From assembly GCF_004340905.1 (NCBI RefSeq), contig NZ_SLXD01000001.1, positions 186,001-250,000 of the forward strand: a stretch of DNA of 64,000 bases, read 5' to 3'. Under the pieces are notes generated by a model. That model was not told the origin of the DNA. It saw only the letters and a list, made by a program, of their open reading frames with translations, and ran no database searches. Position numbers and translations under genes: made by a program. The DNA comes from Rubrivivax gelatinosus. Lineage in GTDB: Bacteria > Pseudomonadota > Gammaproteobacteria > Burkholderiales > Burkholderiaceae_C. Shown piece after piece: positions 1-7,348 of this stretch (position 1 is its first letter; the number at the start of each line of letters is the position of its first letter).

Positions 1-222
1 GGCGATCGCGTTGCCGCTGACCACCGGCAGCCCGAGCAGCGTGCCCATGATGCAGAAGGCCGAGAAGATCAGGTAGCACGCGATGCGGTGCGGCCAGCGG
101 ATGGTCGCACGCGTCAGCGGGATGAACAGCCGCGTGCGGCTCAGCGCGTACGCCACCACCAGGTAGACGCACATCTGCTGCAGCAACGACAGCGACAGCG
201 AGACGATCGAACTCAGGGTCAA
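1..222 (-). CDS. btsS: BtsS/LytS-type sensor histidine kinase, N-terminal part
   Basis: Only the first 74 codons are inside the window; the gene continues past the left edge. The residues resemble the first membrane segments of the 5TM receptor (5TMR-LYT) domain, including LLQQMCVYLVVAYALSRT and FSAFCIMGTLLGLP, which match the N-terminus of E. coli BtsS (YehU) closely as I remember it. That family is an inner-membrane histidine kinase which, with a LytTR regulator, responds to extracellular pyruvate. No ATG is available, so I place the start at a TTG eight bases or so after an AAGAGG ribosome-binding site at 232-237. It lies downstream of the serine dehydratase and transporter genes and reads the same way. 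The kinase part and the partner regulator are not visible. Confidence 0.75.
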   Translation of the reverse strand, partial: MTLSSIVSLSLSLLQQMCVYLVVAYALSRTRLFIPLTRATIRWPHRIACYLIFSAFCIMGTLLGLPVVSGNAIA

Positions 223-258
223 CGGCGTACCTCTTGAACTGCTCCGGGCGTCGGTACG

Positions 259-302
259 CGACAGGCCGCCCAGCGCGCTATTTTGCGCTGGGCGGCCTGT
301 CG
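259..302 (-). terminator. Long perfect hairpin after the serine dehydratase gene
   Basis: An 18-bp perfect inverted repeat (259-276 with 285-302, arms CGACAGGCCGCCCAGCGC and its complement) closes an 8-nt A/T-rich loop. It begins 12 nt after the sdaA stop codon and lies before the btsS start. There is no clear U-tract after the stem on the minus strand, so it may attenuate, protect the 3' end or act as an imperfect terminator. The structure is seen directly; its role is inferred. Confidence 0.6.
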
Positions 303-313
303 CGGGGCGGTGC

Positions 314-1726
314 TCAGGGGGCCCAGCGGATGCACTCCTGATCGGGTTCGGCGACGGCGATCGGGATCGGCGCGGCCATCTTCAGCGCCAGCCCGCCGCA
401 GGAGGTCTCGCGGTACTTCGGGTCCATGTCCTTGCCGACCTCGAACATCACCTCGATCACCTTGTCCAGCGGCACGATCGGCGCGCTGGTGCGCCCCAGC
501 GCCATGCGCGCGGCGTTGATCGCCTTCACCGCGCCCATCGCGTTGCGCTCGATGCAGGGGATCTGCACCTGGCCGCCCACCGGGTCGCAGGTCAGGCCCA
601 GGTTGTGTTCCATCGCGATCTCCGCCGCGATGCACACCTGCTCGGGCGAGCCGCCCAGCAGCTCGGCCAGGCCGGCCGCGGCCATCGAACACGCCACGCC
701 CACCTCGCCCTGGCAGCCGACCTCGGCGCCGGAGATCGACGCGTTGGTCTTGAACAGCGCGCCGATCGCCGCCGAGGCGAGGAAGTAGCGCGTGCAGTCC
801 TCCTCGCCGAGCGGGTTGATGAAGTGCTCGTAGTAGGCCAGCACGGCCGGCACGATGCCGCAGGCCCCGTTGGTGGGCGCGGTGACGACGCGGCCGCCGG
901 CGGCGTTCTCCTCGGACACCGCGAGCGCGAACATGTTGACCCAGTCGATGATGTTCATCGGGTCCTTGGACAGCGGCCCCGCGGCAGCCAGGCGCCGGTG
1001 CAGCGCCACCGCGCGGCGCGGCACGCGGAACGGGCCCGGCAGCACGCCTTCGGTCTTCATGCCGCGTTCCATGCACTGCGACATCTGCGCCCGGATGTTG
1101 GCGAAGTAGCGGTCGATCTCCTCCTGCGAGTGCAGCGCCAGCTCGTTGCGCAGCACCAGCCCGGACAGCGACAGGCCGGTGCTGCGGCAGTGCTCCAGCA
1201 GCTCGGCGGCATTGCGGTAGGGATAGGGGGCCGCCGCGTCGCCGTCGTCGCCACCTGCCGCGGCGCCGTCCTCGATGACGAAGCCACCGCCGATCGAGTA
1301 GTAGTTCTTCTCCAGCAGCACGCGCTCGCCGGCGTAGGCGCGCATCGTCAGGCCGTTCTCGTGGCGCGGCAGGCTGGAGCGGTGGAAGGTCATCGCCGTG
1401 CGGCCGAAGTCCACCTCGGGGCCGTCGGCACCGAGCTGGATGCGCTGCGTGCTGCGCACCTTCTGCACCAGGCCCGGGATGGCGCCGACGTCGATCGTGT
1501 CGGGCAGCTCGCCCATCAGGCCGAGCAGCAGCGCCACGTCGGTCTTGTGGCCCAGGCCGGTGAGCGCCAGCGAGCCGTAGACGTCGATCACCACCGACGT
1601 CGCCTGGGCCAGCTTGCCCAGGCCGCGAAGGTCCTCGACGAAGCGCCGCGCGGCGTTCATCGGGCCCAGGGTGTGGGAGCTCGACGGGCCGATGCCGACC
1701 TTGTAGAGCTGGAACATGCTGATCAT
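314..1726 (-). CDS. sdaA: L-serine ammonia-lyase (serine dehydratase), iron-sulfur, single chain
   Basis: Converts L-serine to pyruvate and ammonia in the cytosol with an oxygen-sensitive [4Fe-4S] cluster. At 470 aa it has the single-chain SdaA length. The beta-domain substrate-loop motif GPSSSHT lies at residues 13-19. Cluster-ligand cysteines are recognisable in GCQGEVG, LTCDPVGG and IPCIERN. A further cysteine sits about five residues from the C-terminus (QECIRWAP), as in enzymes whose C-terminal Cys caps the cluster. I start at 1726 because AAGGGGA precedes that ATG at good spacing; a longer in-frame extension upstream has no Shine-Dalgarno site and unusual composition. It lies about 90 bp behind sdaC and is probably co-transcribed with it. 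Confidence 0.93.
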   Translation of the reverse strand: MISMFQLYKVGIGPSSSHTLGPMNAARRFVEDLRGLGKLAQATSVVIDVYGSLALTGLGHKTDVALLLGLMGELPDTIDVGAIPGLVQKVRSTQRIQLGADGPEVDFGRTAMTFHRSSLPRHENGLTMRAYAGERVLLEKNYYSIGGGFVIEDGAAAGGDDGDAAAPYPYRNAAELLEHCRSTGLSLSGLVLRNELALHSQEEIDRYFANIRAQMSQCMERGMKTEGVLPGPFRVPRRAVALHRRLAAAGPLSKDPMNIIDWVNMFALAVSEENAAGGRVVTAPTNGACGIVPAVLAYYEHFINPLGEEDCTRYFLASAAIGALFKTNASISGAEVGCQGEVGVACSMAAAGLAELLGGSPEQVCIAAEIAMEHNLGLTCDPVGGQVQIPCIERNAMGAVKAINAARMALGRTSAPIVPLDKVIEVMFEVGKDMDPKYRETSCGGLALKMAAPIPIAVAEPDQECIRWAP

Positions 1727-1820
1727 GGTGAGTTCCCCTTGTTGTGGGAAGACGCTGCCCGCCGGCCCCCGCCGCCCGTCCAAGTTCAGGCGCGGCGGCA
1801 GGCGGGCAGCAAACCGGGTG

Positions 1821-3107
1821 TCAGAGACCGATCAGCGAGTAGAAGATCGCCGACATCGCCACCGCGCCGATGAAGATCACCAGCACGTTGCTCGGGCTGT
1901 TGGCGTACTTGCGCATCGCCGGCACCTTGCGGATGGCGTACATCGGCATCAGGAACAGCAGGGCCGCGATGACCGGGCCGCACAGCGATTCGATCATGCC
2001 CAGGATGCTCGGGTTGACCGTGGCCACGCCCCAGATCGTGAGGAACATGAAGAGCATGCTGCCGCGGTTGACCAGCTTGTCGTTGACGCGCTTGTTGCGG
2101 CCCTTGAGCTGCTGGGCGACGAAACCGTTGAGGCCTTCACGGGCGCCGAGGTAGTGGCCGAGGAAGGACTTGCTCATCGCGACGAAGGCGACCAGCGGCG
2201 CGATCACGGCGGCCCAGGGGTTCTGGAACTTGTTGCCGATGTAGGACAGGATCGAGATGTTCTGTTCCTTGGCGGCGGCCAGGTCGGTGGGCGACAGCGC
2301 GAAGACGCAGCTGAAGACGAAGAACATCACCACCACGACCATCATCAGCGCGGCGTACTTCTCGATGCGCTCGGCCATGCCGACGGCGTCCTTGCCGTAC
2401 TGCTGCTGCTGCGCGACGGCGAAGCGCGAGATCACCGGCGAGTGGTTGAACGAGAACACCAGCACCGGGATGCTGAGCCACAGCGTGACGCTGAACTTGC
2501 TGAACGACGGCACGCCGCCTTCGAGCACCGCACCGTTCCATTCCGGCACGAGGAACAGCGCCAGGCCCATCAGCACGAAGATGAAGGGGTAGACCAGCCA
2601 GCCCATCACCTTGACGACGATCTTCTCGCTGAGCGCGACGATGGCGATCAGCCCGGCGGTGAGCAAGAACGACAGGATCACCCGCGGCCAGGCTTCCATG
2701 TGCAGCTGGTGCGTCATGAAAGATTCGACGGTGTTCGTCAGACCGACGCCGTAGAGCAGCAGGATGGGAAGAATCGTGAAGAAGTAGAGCAGCGTGATGA
2801 GCTTGCCGGCGAGCGGGCCGAAATGCTCGGTCACGACTTCGGTGATGTCGCTGCCGGGTTTTGACGACGAAAGAATGAAGCGGATCAGGCCCCGGTGCGC
2901 GAGATACGTCATCGGGAATGCCAGGAGCGCCATCACGAGCAGCGGCCAGATGCCGCCCAAGCCCGCGTTGATCGGCAGGAACAAGGTCCCCGCGCCGATG
3001 GCCGTGGCGAACAGACCCAAAACCCACGTCCGGTCGTGAGCGGTCCAGGATGATTCAGCGACGGGGGCGCGTACGGCGCCTGCGTCTATTCTGGTGGTGG
3101 CGGACAT
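1821..3107 (-). CDS. sdaC: Serine transporter of the HAAAP family (SdaC-like)
   Basis: An inner-membrane amino-acid/proton symporter of 428 aa, the size of E. coli SdaC, with about eleven hydrophobic segments. Typical HAAAP features include the first helix WVLGLFATAIGAGTLFLPI and the FNHSPVISRF stretch near the middle. The start at 3107 (MSATTRID) follows a strong GAGGAG ribosome-binding site; an upstream in-frame start has none. It is the first gene of a transporter-dehydratase pair and supplies serine to SdaA encoded directly downstream. Serine is the likely substrate from context and similarity; threonine or tryptophan transport cannot be excluded from the sequence alone. Confidence 0.88.
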   Translation of the reverse strand: MSATTRIDAGAVRAPVAESSWTAHDRTWVLGLFATAIGAGTLFLPINAGLGGIWPLLVMALLAFPMTYLAHRGLIRFILSSSKPGSDITEVVTEHFGPLAGKLITLLYFFTILPILLLYGVGLTNTVESFMTHQLHMEAWPRVILSFLLTAGLIAIVALSEKIVVKVMGWLVYPFIFVLMGLALFLVPEWNGAVLEGGVPSFSKFSVTLWLSIPVLVFSFNHSPVISRFAVAQQQQYGKDAVGMAERIEKYAALMMVVVVMFFVFSCVFALSPTDLAAAKEQNISILSYIGNKFQNPWAAVIAPLVAFVAMSKSFLGHYLGAREGLNGFVAQQLKGRNKRVNDKLVNRGSMLFMFLTIWGVATVNPSILGMIESLCGPVIAALLFLMPMYAIRKVPAMRKYANSPSNVLVIFIGAVAMSAIFYSLIGL

Positions 3108-3344
3108 TGTTGCTACTCCTCTTCGATGCACCGTGATCGGTCAAGGTGAGCACGGTTGAGAGGCAGTCTAGGAATGCAAAAACGCGCCGCCGGGGCGAAT
3201 CCGGAGCGGCGGTTTGGGCGCCGGAGTGGTTGGTTTGGCGCACGAGCGGAGGCCCTGCTGCGCTGCTGCGGCGCAGCAAGCGGGCACAACGGCGGCGTGT
3301 CGTGCGGCTGCCTGGCGCGCAGCCGCGGCGCGGTGAAATCCGGC

Positions 3345-3605
3345 TCAGCGCACGCCGTGGACGCAGGCCAGCGCCGCCGCGATGGCCGCCTGGATCGCGG
3401 CCCGGGCCTGCGGGCTGTTCTTCCAGCAACTGCTGCCGCTCAGTCGCGCGCCCTGCTCCAGCAAGTCGCGTGCGTCGGCATCGGCCAGCGCGGCCAGGCT
3501 GCGGATGCCCATCTGCTCCAGGCGCTCGACCACCCGAGGTCCGACGCCGCGCGTGGCGAGCAGGATCTCACGTTCGTGGGCGGCGAAGTGCAAGGGGTCG
3601 GACAT
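3345..3605 (-). CDS. Small helix-hairpin-helix domain protein
   Basis: A short protein of about 86 aa (start MSDPLHFAAH) carrying a helix-hairpin-helix-like motif: LLATRGVGPRVVERLEQMGI followed by SLAALADADARDL. Such motifs, shared with small 'pathogenicity locus' proteins and DUF4332-type proteins, usually bind DNA non-specifically. No catalytic residues are visible. The start is uncertain: an ATG two codons earlier and a GTG at 3644 are also in frame, and none has a convincing ribosome-binding site. It ends about 240 bp before the sdaC start and follows the amidase gene on the same strand. The 237 bases between it and sdaC hold no gene I can support. Confidence 0.6.
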   Translation of the reverse strand: MSDPLHFAAHEREILLATRGVGPRVVERLEQMGIRSLAALADADARDLLEQGARLSGSSCWKNSPQARAAIQAAIAAALACVHGVR

Positions 3606-3651
3606 CGGCATGGCGCTGGAGGATCGGTTGCTGCGTGTCTTCACGACAAGG

Positions 3652-4878
3652 TCAGGACTGTGAGGCTGAATCCCACAAGCGCAAGCTGGTATCTAGCAGA
3701 AACTCGTCTTGATAGTGACCGGTCGCGAGTGAAAGCCCCACCGGTATACCATCGACCTGGGCAAGCGGCAGGGTGATTTCAGGCAATCTCGCCACACCGG
3801 CAAACGACGTGACGGCCATGGTGCGGCCGTAGTAATCGAGCACCGCATCGAGGTTGCGGCCAGTGAGCACGCCCTTCTTCGGGGCCAGCACAGGTGCCGT
3901 CGGATAGCAGAAGACATCACCCGGCCGAACGAATGCCGCAACCCGCGCGAACAGGGCTTCGCACAGGTTCAGGGCGTCGCTCATCGCACTGCGATCAAAA
4001 TTCTCGACATTGCGATATCCCGCCCGGAAATTGGGCCCTTGCTCGGGCTGGTTATCTTCGATCCAGCCCCCGATGGCGTTGGCGATCTCTGCCGTCTGCA
4101 GCACCCGGAGTGCGTCCTCGTTGCACGACCGCAGACTCACGTTCAAACCAGTGATGTCGCGCAGGGAAATGGACGTGACATTCACATGAGGCAGGCGGCC
4201 AAACTGCGCCACGCATCCCGAAAGAGCATCCTGGATGGCCGGGTCGGCCAGCTCGAAAGCCTCTTTCAGCAAATAGATGTTCTTGACCGGCGGCCGCGCC
4301 AGGTCGTGACTGCGCAGAAGCACACGCATCGCCCGCGACAGAACAGGCAGATTCCGCGCCAGAACACCCACCGTGCTGACACTCGGCGCAAAAGGCAGCA
4401 CCCCGGCTTCGGATATGCGATGAAGACTCGGCCGCATGCCGCATACCCCACAAAGACTGGCGGGAATCCGGATCGAGCCTCCACAGTCGGTGCCCAGAGC
4501 AAAGTCGACCAGCCCGCAGGCGACGGCTGAGGCCGAGCCACTCGAAGAGCCACCCGGGATCCGATCAGGCGCCCGCGGATTCACCGGCGTGCCATAGAAG
4601 TAGCTTTCACCGTCCAGGCTGTAGGTAAATTCGTCGGCAATTGTCTTGCCGACACAACGCGCCCCGGCCATCAGCAGCTGCTCGACGCAGACCGCGTGAT
4701 AGGCCGCCCGCGGATGGGCCTCACGCCACGGCTTGCTGCCATAGGATGTAAATCGCCCGCGGATATCGATGTTGTCCTTGACCGCAAAAGACAAACCATC
4801 CAGCACACCAGATCGATACGGAGCGATGTCAAAGATCTCGACAAAGGCGCTGGAGGTCTGGAAATCGTAGGTCTTCAT
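3652..4878 (-). CDS. Amidase-signature family hydrolase
   Basis: A 408-aa hydrolase of the amidase signature family, which cleaves amide bonds through a Ser-cis-Ser-Lys triad. The triad is visible as Lys34 (FAVKDNID), the serine run at 111-113 (PGGSSSGSAS) and Ser135 (TDCGGSIRIPAS). The length is a little shorter than the usual 450-500 aa, and the N-terminal helical region is brief. The natural substrate cannot be read from sequence; auxin-amide, aryl-amide and nitrile-pathway amidases all share this core. Base composition and codon use are visibly less GC-rich than the surrounding genes, which suggests recent acquisition. No pathway partner is adjacent; 209 bases upstream of its start hold nothing I can identify. 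Confidence 0.88.
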   Translation of the reverse strand: MKTYDFQTSSAFVEIFDIAPYRSGVLDGLSFAVKDNIDIRGRFTSYGSKPWREAHPRAAYHAVCVEQLLMAGARCVGKTIADEFTYSLDGESYFYGTPVNPRAPDRIPGGSSSGSASAVACGLVDFALGTDCGGSIRIPASLCGVCGMRPSLHRISEAGVLPFAPSVSTVGVLARNLPVLSRAMRVLLRSHDLARPPVKNIYLLKEAFELADPAIQDALSGCVAQFGRLPHVNVTSISLRDITGLNVSLRSCNEDALRVLQTAEIANAIGGWIEDNQPEQGPNFRAGYRNVENFDRSAMSDALNLCEALFARVAAFVRPGDVFCYPTAPVLAPKKGVLTGRNLDAVLDYYGRTMAVTSFAGVARLPEITLPLAQVDGIPVGLSLATGHYQDEFLLDTSLRLWDSASQS

Positions 4879-5087
4879 TGGCAGTCATCGAACGAAGCGG
4901 AAAGACTCGGCGGCGGGGAAGACGATCCGCGCAAGATTGTCGCCCCCCCCGATGTCCCACCGGGGTGGCCGACGGGATCCCTCCCGATGTCCCCGGGTCG
5001 GTTGACCCCGTGCCGCCCCTGCGCAGGCGTCCAGGCCCCACGCAGGAGGCGGCAGCGGCCAGCATCATCGATGGCGCCGCGGCGCCG

Positions 5088-5639
5088 TCAAGGGACGTTC
5101 GGGTGGAAGGACACGGCCTTGCGGGTGCCCTGCCAGTACTCGGCGCTCATGCAGGCCGTCCAGTAGAGCTCGGCGGAGTCGTCGTCCTGCAAGGCGTCGC
5201 GCAGCAGCTCCAGGATCTCGGACAGCAGCATCTCCTCCCCGTGCCCCAGCTCCTGCATCCAGGTCAGCTCGCCTTTGGCCGCATTCCAGTAGCAGACGCC
5301 GCAGGCCCCGACGTCCCGGTCGCCTTGCAGCACCAGGTTGTGGTGCAGCGTCCGGTACGGGTGGCGTTCGAGCCTGGGCGCCACGAACTGCAGGACACCG
5401 TGGTCATGCCAGTCGTCGCGCTGGGCGTGGGTCCAGTAGATCAGGTGCTGCTGTTCGATCGCCTGCTGGATGCGCACCGTGTCCCAGTGCTGGTCGATGA
5501 TGGTGTCGGCGACGCGGCCCGACATCGTGCAGCCGTACTGCCCCACGGTGACGAGATCGATCGCAAGCTCCTCGGACGGCGGCAGCACCTGCGGCTCGTG
5601 CCCGCCGTGGCCGCGGACATAGACCTTGTAGATGGACAT
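5088..5639 (-). CDS. Uncharacterised 183-aa protein with N-terminal RGHGGHEP motif
   Basis: No family can be assigned with confidence. The protein is soluble, without signal peptide or membrane segment. It begins with a short beta-like stretch ending in RGHGGHEP and is rich in Trp, His and acidic residues further on (for example YWTHAQRDDWHDHG). The GHGG-then-PP pattern is faintly like the putative-adhesin 'Stv' domain, but that is a weak resemblance. The start is supported by GAAGGAG just upstream. It lies 29 bp behind the 241-aa unknown gene and probably shares its transcript. The small HTH gene or genes further upstream on the same strand suggest a regulated accessory unit. Confidence 0.6.
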   Translation of the reverse strand: MSIYKVYVRGHGGHEPQVLPPSEELAIDLVTVGQYGCTMSGRVADTIIDQHWDTVRIQQAIEQQHLIYWTHAQRDDWHDHGVLQFVAPRLERHPYRTLHHNLVLQGDRDVGACGVCYWNAAKGELTWMQELGHGEEMLLSEILELLRDALQDDDSAELYWTACMSAEYWQGTRKAVSFHPNVP

Positions 5640-5668
5640 GTCGGCTCCTTCGTGGCGGTGCGGCTGGC

Positions 5669-6394
5669 TCAGGCCTGGGGCTTGCCCGGGAGGCTGCTGA
5701 CGGCGAGCACCGAGCCGTGCGGCCCCGTCACCGCCGGCGCATTGGAGCGCTGGAACCGGTCGTAGATGGTGCGGGCCTCGTCGAGTGCCGTGTTGATCTG
5801 GTCGTCCTTGAGCTTCATCGACGCCAGCTGGCCCCGGTAGATGTTCAGGAAGGTGTTGAAGCGGATCTTGCTCAGGTCCACCGCGGACTTCACCACGACG
5901 AAGGCGGAGGCCTTCTGCATGGTGCTGCGGATGCTCTGCGCCTGGACCTCAAGGTACCAGGCCATCAGGTCCACGCGCACGACGGACCAGCCCTCGGTGA
6001 GCACGTAGTACTGCTTCTTCGTGCCGGTGCTGGCGCCGCCGCTGCCGAGGAAGACCGTCAGGGCGTCGGTGATCAGGTTGCCCACGCCCGTCAGGATCTC
6101 GTCCTTGCCGCCCGAGCAGAAGCTCTTGAGCGCCGAGCTGACCGAGTCGCCGATCTTGGACACGCTGTCCGACGCGATGGCGTGGGTGTAGGTCTCGCTG
6201 TTGAGGACGGCCTCCACCGGCACCGTCTGGTTGTCCGGACTGCCGGCGGTGCGCAGGTTGGTGGAGATCTGCAGTTCGAAGAACTCGGCCTTGCTCTCGG
6301 CCAGCCGCGCCAGGTTCTCGACCAGCTCGCGCTGCATCTGACCCTGTTCCTTGGAGCTGTCGAAATCGTCGATGAGCTTGCGAATCGCTCCCAT
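5669..6394 (-). CDS. Uncharacterised 241-aa protein, mainly helical
   Basis: No known family recognised. The N-terminal 50 residues are charged and helical (KEQGQMQRELVENLARLAES). A central Gly/Ala-rich hydrophobic patch (NLITDALTVFLGSGGAS) could be a buried or membrane-inserting hairpin, and the C-terminal third is again helical and charged. No signal peptide is seen. The start at 6394 is chosen because AGGAGG precedes it at normal spacing; the frame stays open upstream but without a ribosome-binding site. It is the first gene of a close pair with the 183-aa protein downstream and lies 153 bp behind a LuxR-type HTH gene. The hydrophobic centre recalls membrane-active effectors, but this is only speculation. 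Confidence 0.65.
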   Translation of the reverse strand: MGAIRKLIDDFDSSKEQGQMQRELVENLARLAESKAEFFELQISTNLRTAGSPDNQTVPVEAVLNSETYTHAIASDSVSKIGDSVSSALKSFCSGGKDEILTGVGNLITDALTVFLGSGGASTGTKKQYYVLTEGWSVVRVDLMAWYLEVQAQSIRSTMQKASAFVVVKSAVDLSKIRFNTFLNIYRGQLASMKLKDDQINTALDEARTIYDRFQRSNAPAVTGPHGSVLAVSSLPGKPQA

Positions 6395-6547
6395 GATGAG
6401 CACCTCCTGAAGTGAATGGCGACCTGGATGCGACGCCGTCGGCCGGGTGGCCTGGCGGCGGCCCGCTGGGGAATCCAGCGAGGAGCCCATCATGCGAAGG
6501 GCGAGCGGGCCGTCCAATACCTCCGACGTCGTAGGGGGGCACCCGGG

Positions 6548-6769
6548 TCAGCCGCATGCGCCGGCGCGCGGACCGACGAGCGCAACCAGGCGGGCGGTGG
6601 TGGCGACCTCCAGCTTGCGCATCAGGTTCTCCCGGTGCTTGCGCACCGTGAGCGGGCTGATGCCCAGCCGGCGCGCGATCTCCTTGCTGGTGTGCCCGGC
6701 GACGACGAATGCCATCACCTCGCGCTCGCGGGCCGAGAGCGTTTCCAGGCGGGGGGCCACGGCACGCAC
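6548..6769 (-). CDS. LuxR-type HTH DNA-binding domain (second of a tandem)
   Basis: A 73-aa GerE/LuxR HTH domain with no sensory part. Motifs are LSAREREVMAFVVAGHTSKEIARRLGISPLTV followed by KHRENLMRKL, here split to show the scaffold and recognition helices (residues about 12-42 and 44-53). The start is a GTG at 6769, with no good ribosome-binding site. A closely similar HTH domain is encoded immediately upstream in another frame. The two frames meet at a run of six C residues near 6755-6762, so this may be the C-terminal half of one two-HTH protein whose frame has slipped. As a stand-alone gene it would be a very small DNA-binding protein next to two unknown genes and the CRISPR trailer. 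Confidence 0.55.
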   Translation of the reverse strand: MRAVAPRLETLSAREREVMAFVVAGHTSKEIARRLGISPLTVRKHRENLMRKLEVATTARLVALVGPRAGACG

Positions 6770-7052
6770 GCCAGCGCTCGGAGCGGCGCGCGAGGGCGAC
6801 GACTCCAGCGGCGCTGTGCACGCCCAGTTTGGCCATCAGGTTGCAGCGGTGCTTGCGCACCGTGAGCTCGCTGATGCCCAGCTCGCGCGCGATCTGCCGG
6901 CAGGACAAGCCCCGGGCCATCGCCTGGACCAGTTCGGTCTCCCGGCGCGTGAGCGGCGGGGCGGGCCGGTCAAGGGTCACGGGCGCGCCGGACCATGGCG
7001 GGGCGGCGACTGGCCGTGACTCATGCCGTGACCGTCGGCTGGGCGCGTGCAC
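6770..7052 (-). pseudogene. LuxR-type HTH domain (first of a tandem), probably frameshifted
   Basis: From a GTG at 7052 the frame encodes about 94 residues with a clear LuxR HTH: LTRRETELVQAMARGLSCRQ, then IARELGISELTVRKHRCNLM. After the HTH the same frame has no stop until 5949 and would run antisense-like through the whole next gene, which is implausible. A +1 shift at the C6 run near 6760 joins it smoothly to the second HTH domain at 6548-6769. I therefore read it as the 5' half of a two-HTH regulator broken by a slip, a programmed frameshift or a sequencing error. The true start is uncertain because several GTG codons are possible. The 222 bases between 7053 and the decayed CRISPR repeat hold no gene I can support. 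Confidence 0.5.
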
Positions 7053-7274
7053 GCGCCCGCATCCCGGATGCTGCGTTCCATGAGGGGCCTCCCTGGCCTT
7101 GCCGACGACTCGCCGCGCCCAGGGCCCAGTGGTGATGAACGCCGTTCAGCCGAGATCTCCATCTCGCATCGGTCGCACCCCGTCTGCCGCAAACGCGAGA
7201 AACGGTCGTCGGTCAGTCAGATCGTGATGGAACACGATGCGCACGAGGATGTCGACGTCGGGGCGGGAAGCCAT

Positions 7275-7310
7275 GATTTGTCGAAGTGGAGGCTGAGCGC
7301 CTCGGATGAC
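7275..7310 (-). repeat. Decayed terminal CRISPR repeat (trailer end)
   Basis: The last 22 bases match the array repeat in 21 positions (GAGGCTGAGCGCCTCGGATG plus AC), while the first 14 are largely scrambled. A 38-nt spacer-sized segment separates it from the first intact repeat at 7349. Decay at this end marks the old, leader-distal end of the array. Confidence 0.8.
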
Positions 7311-7348
7311 GGCCGGCCCTTCGAACGCAGGTTGCGCGGGTTGCTCGT

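Noticed and set aside
3108..3344. Possible gene in the sdaC upstream region
   Set aside because: Open frames on both strands are short, Arg-rich and lack ribosome-binding sites; I see only a promoter region.
5949..6547. Continuation of the first LuxR HTH frame through the 241-aa gene
   Set aside because: It overlaps a gene with a strong ribosome-binding site in another frame and has Arg/Gly/Pro-rich composition typical of a shadow frame.
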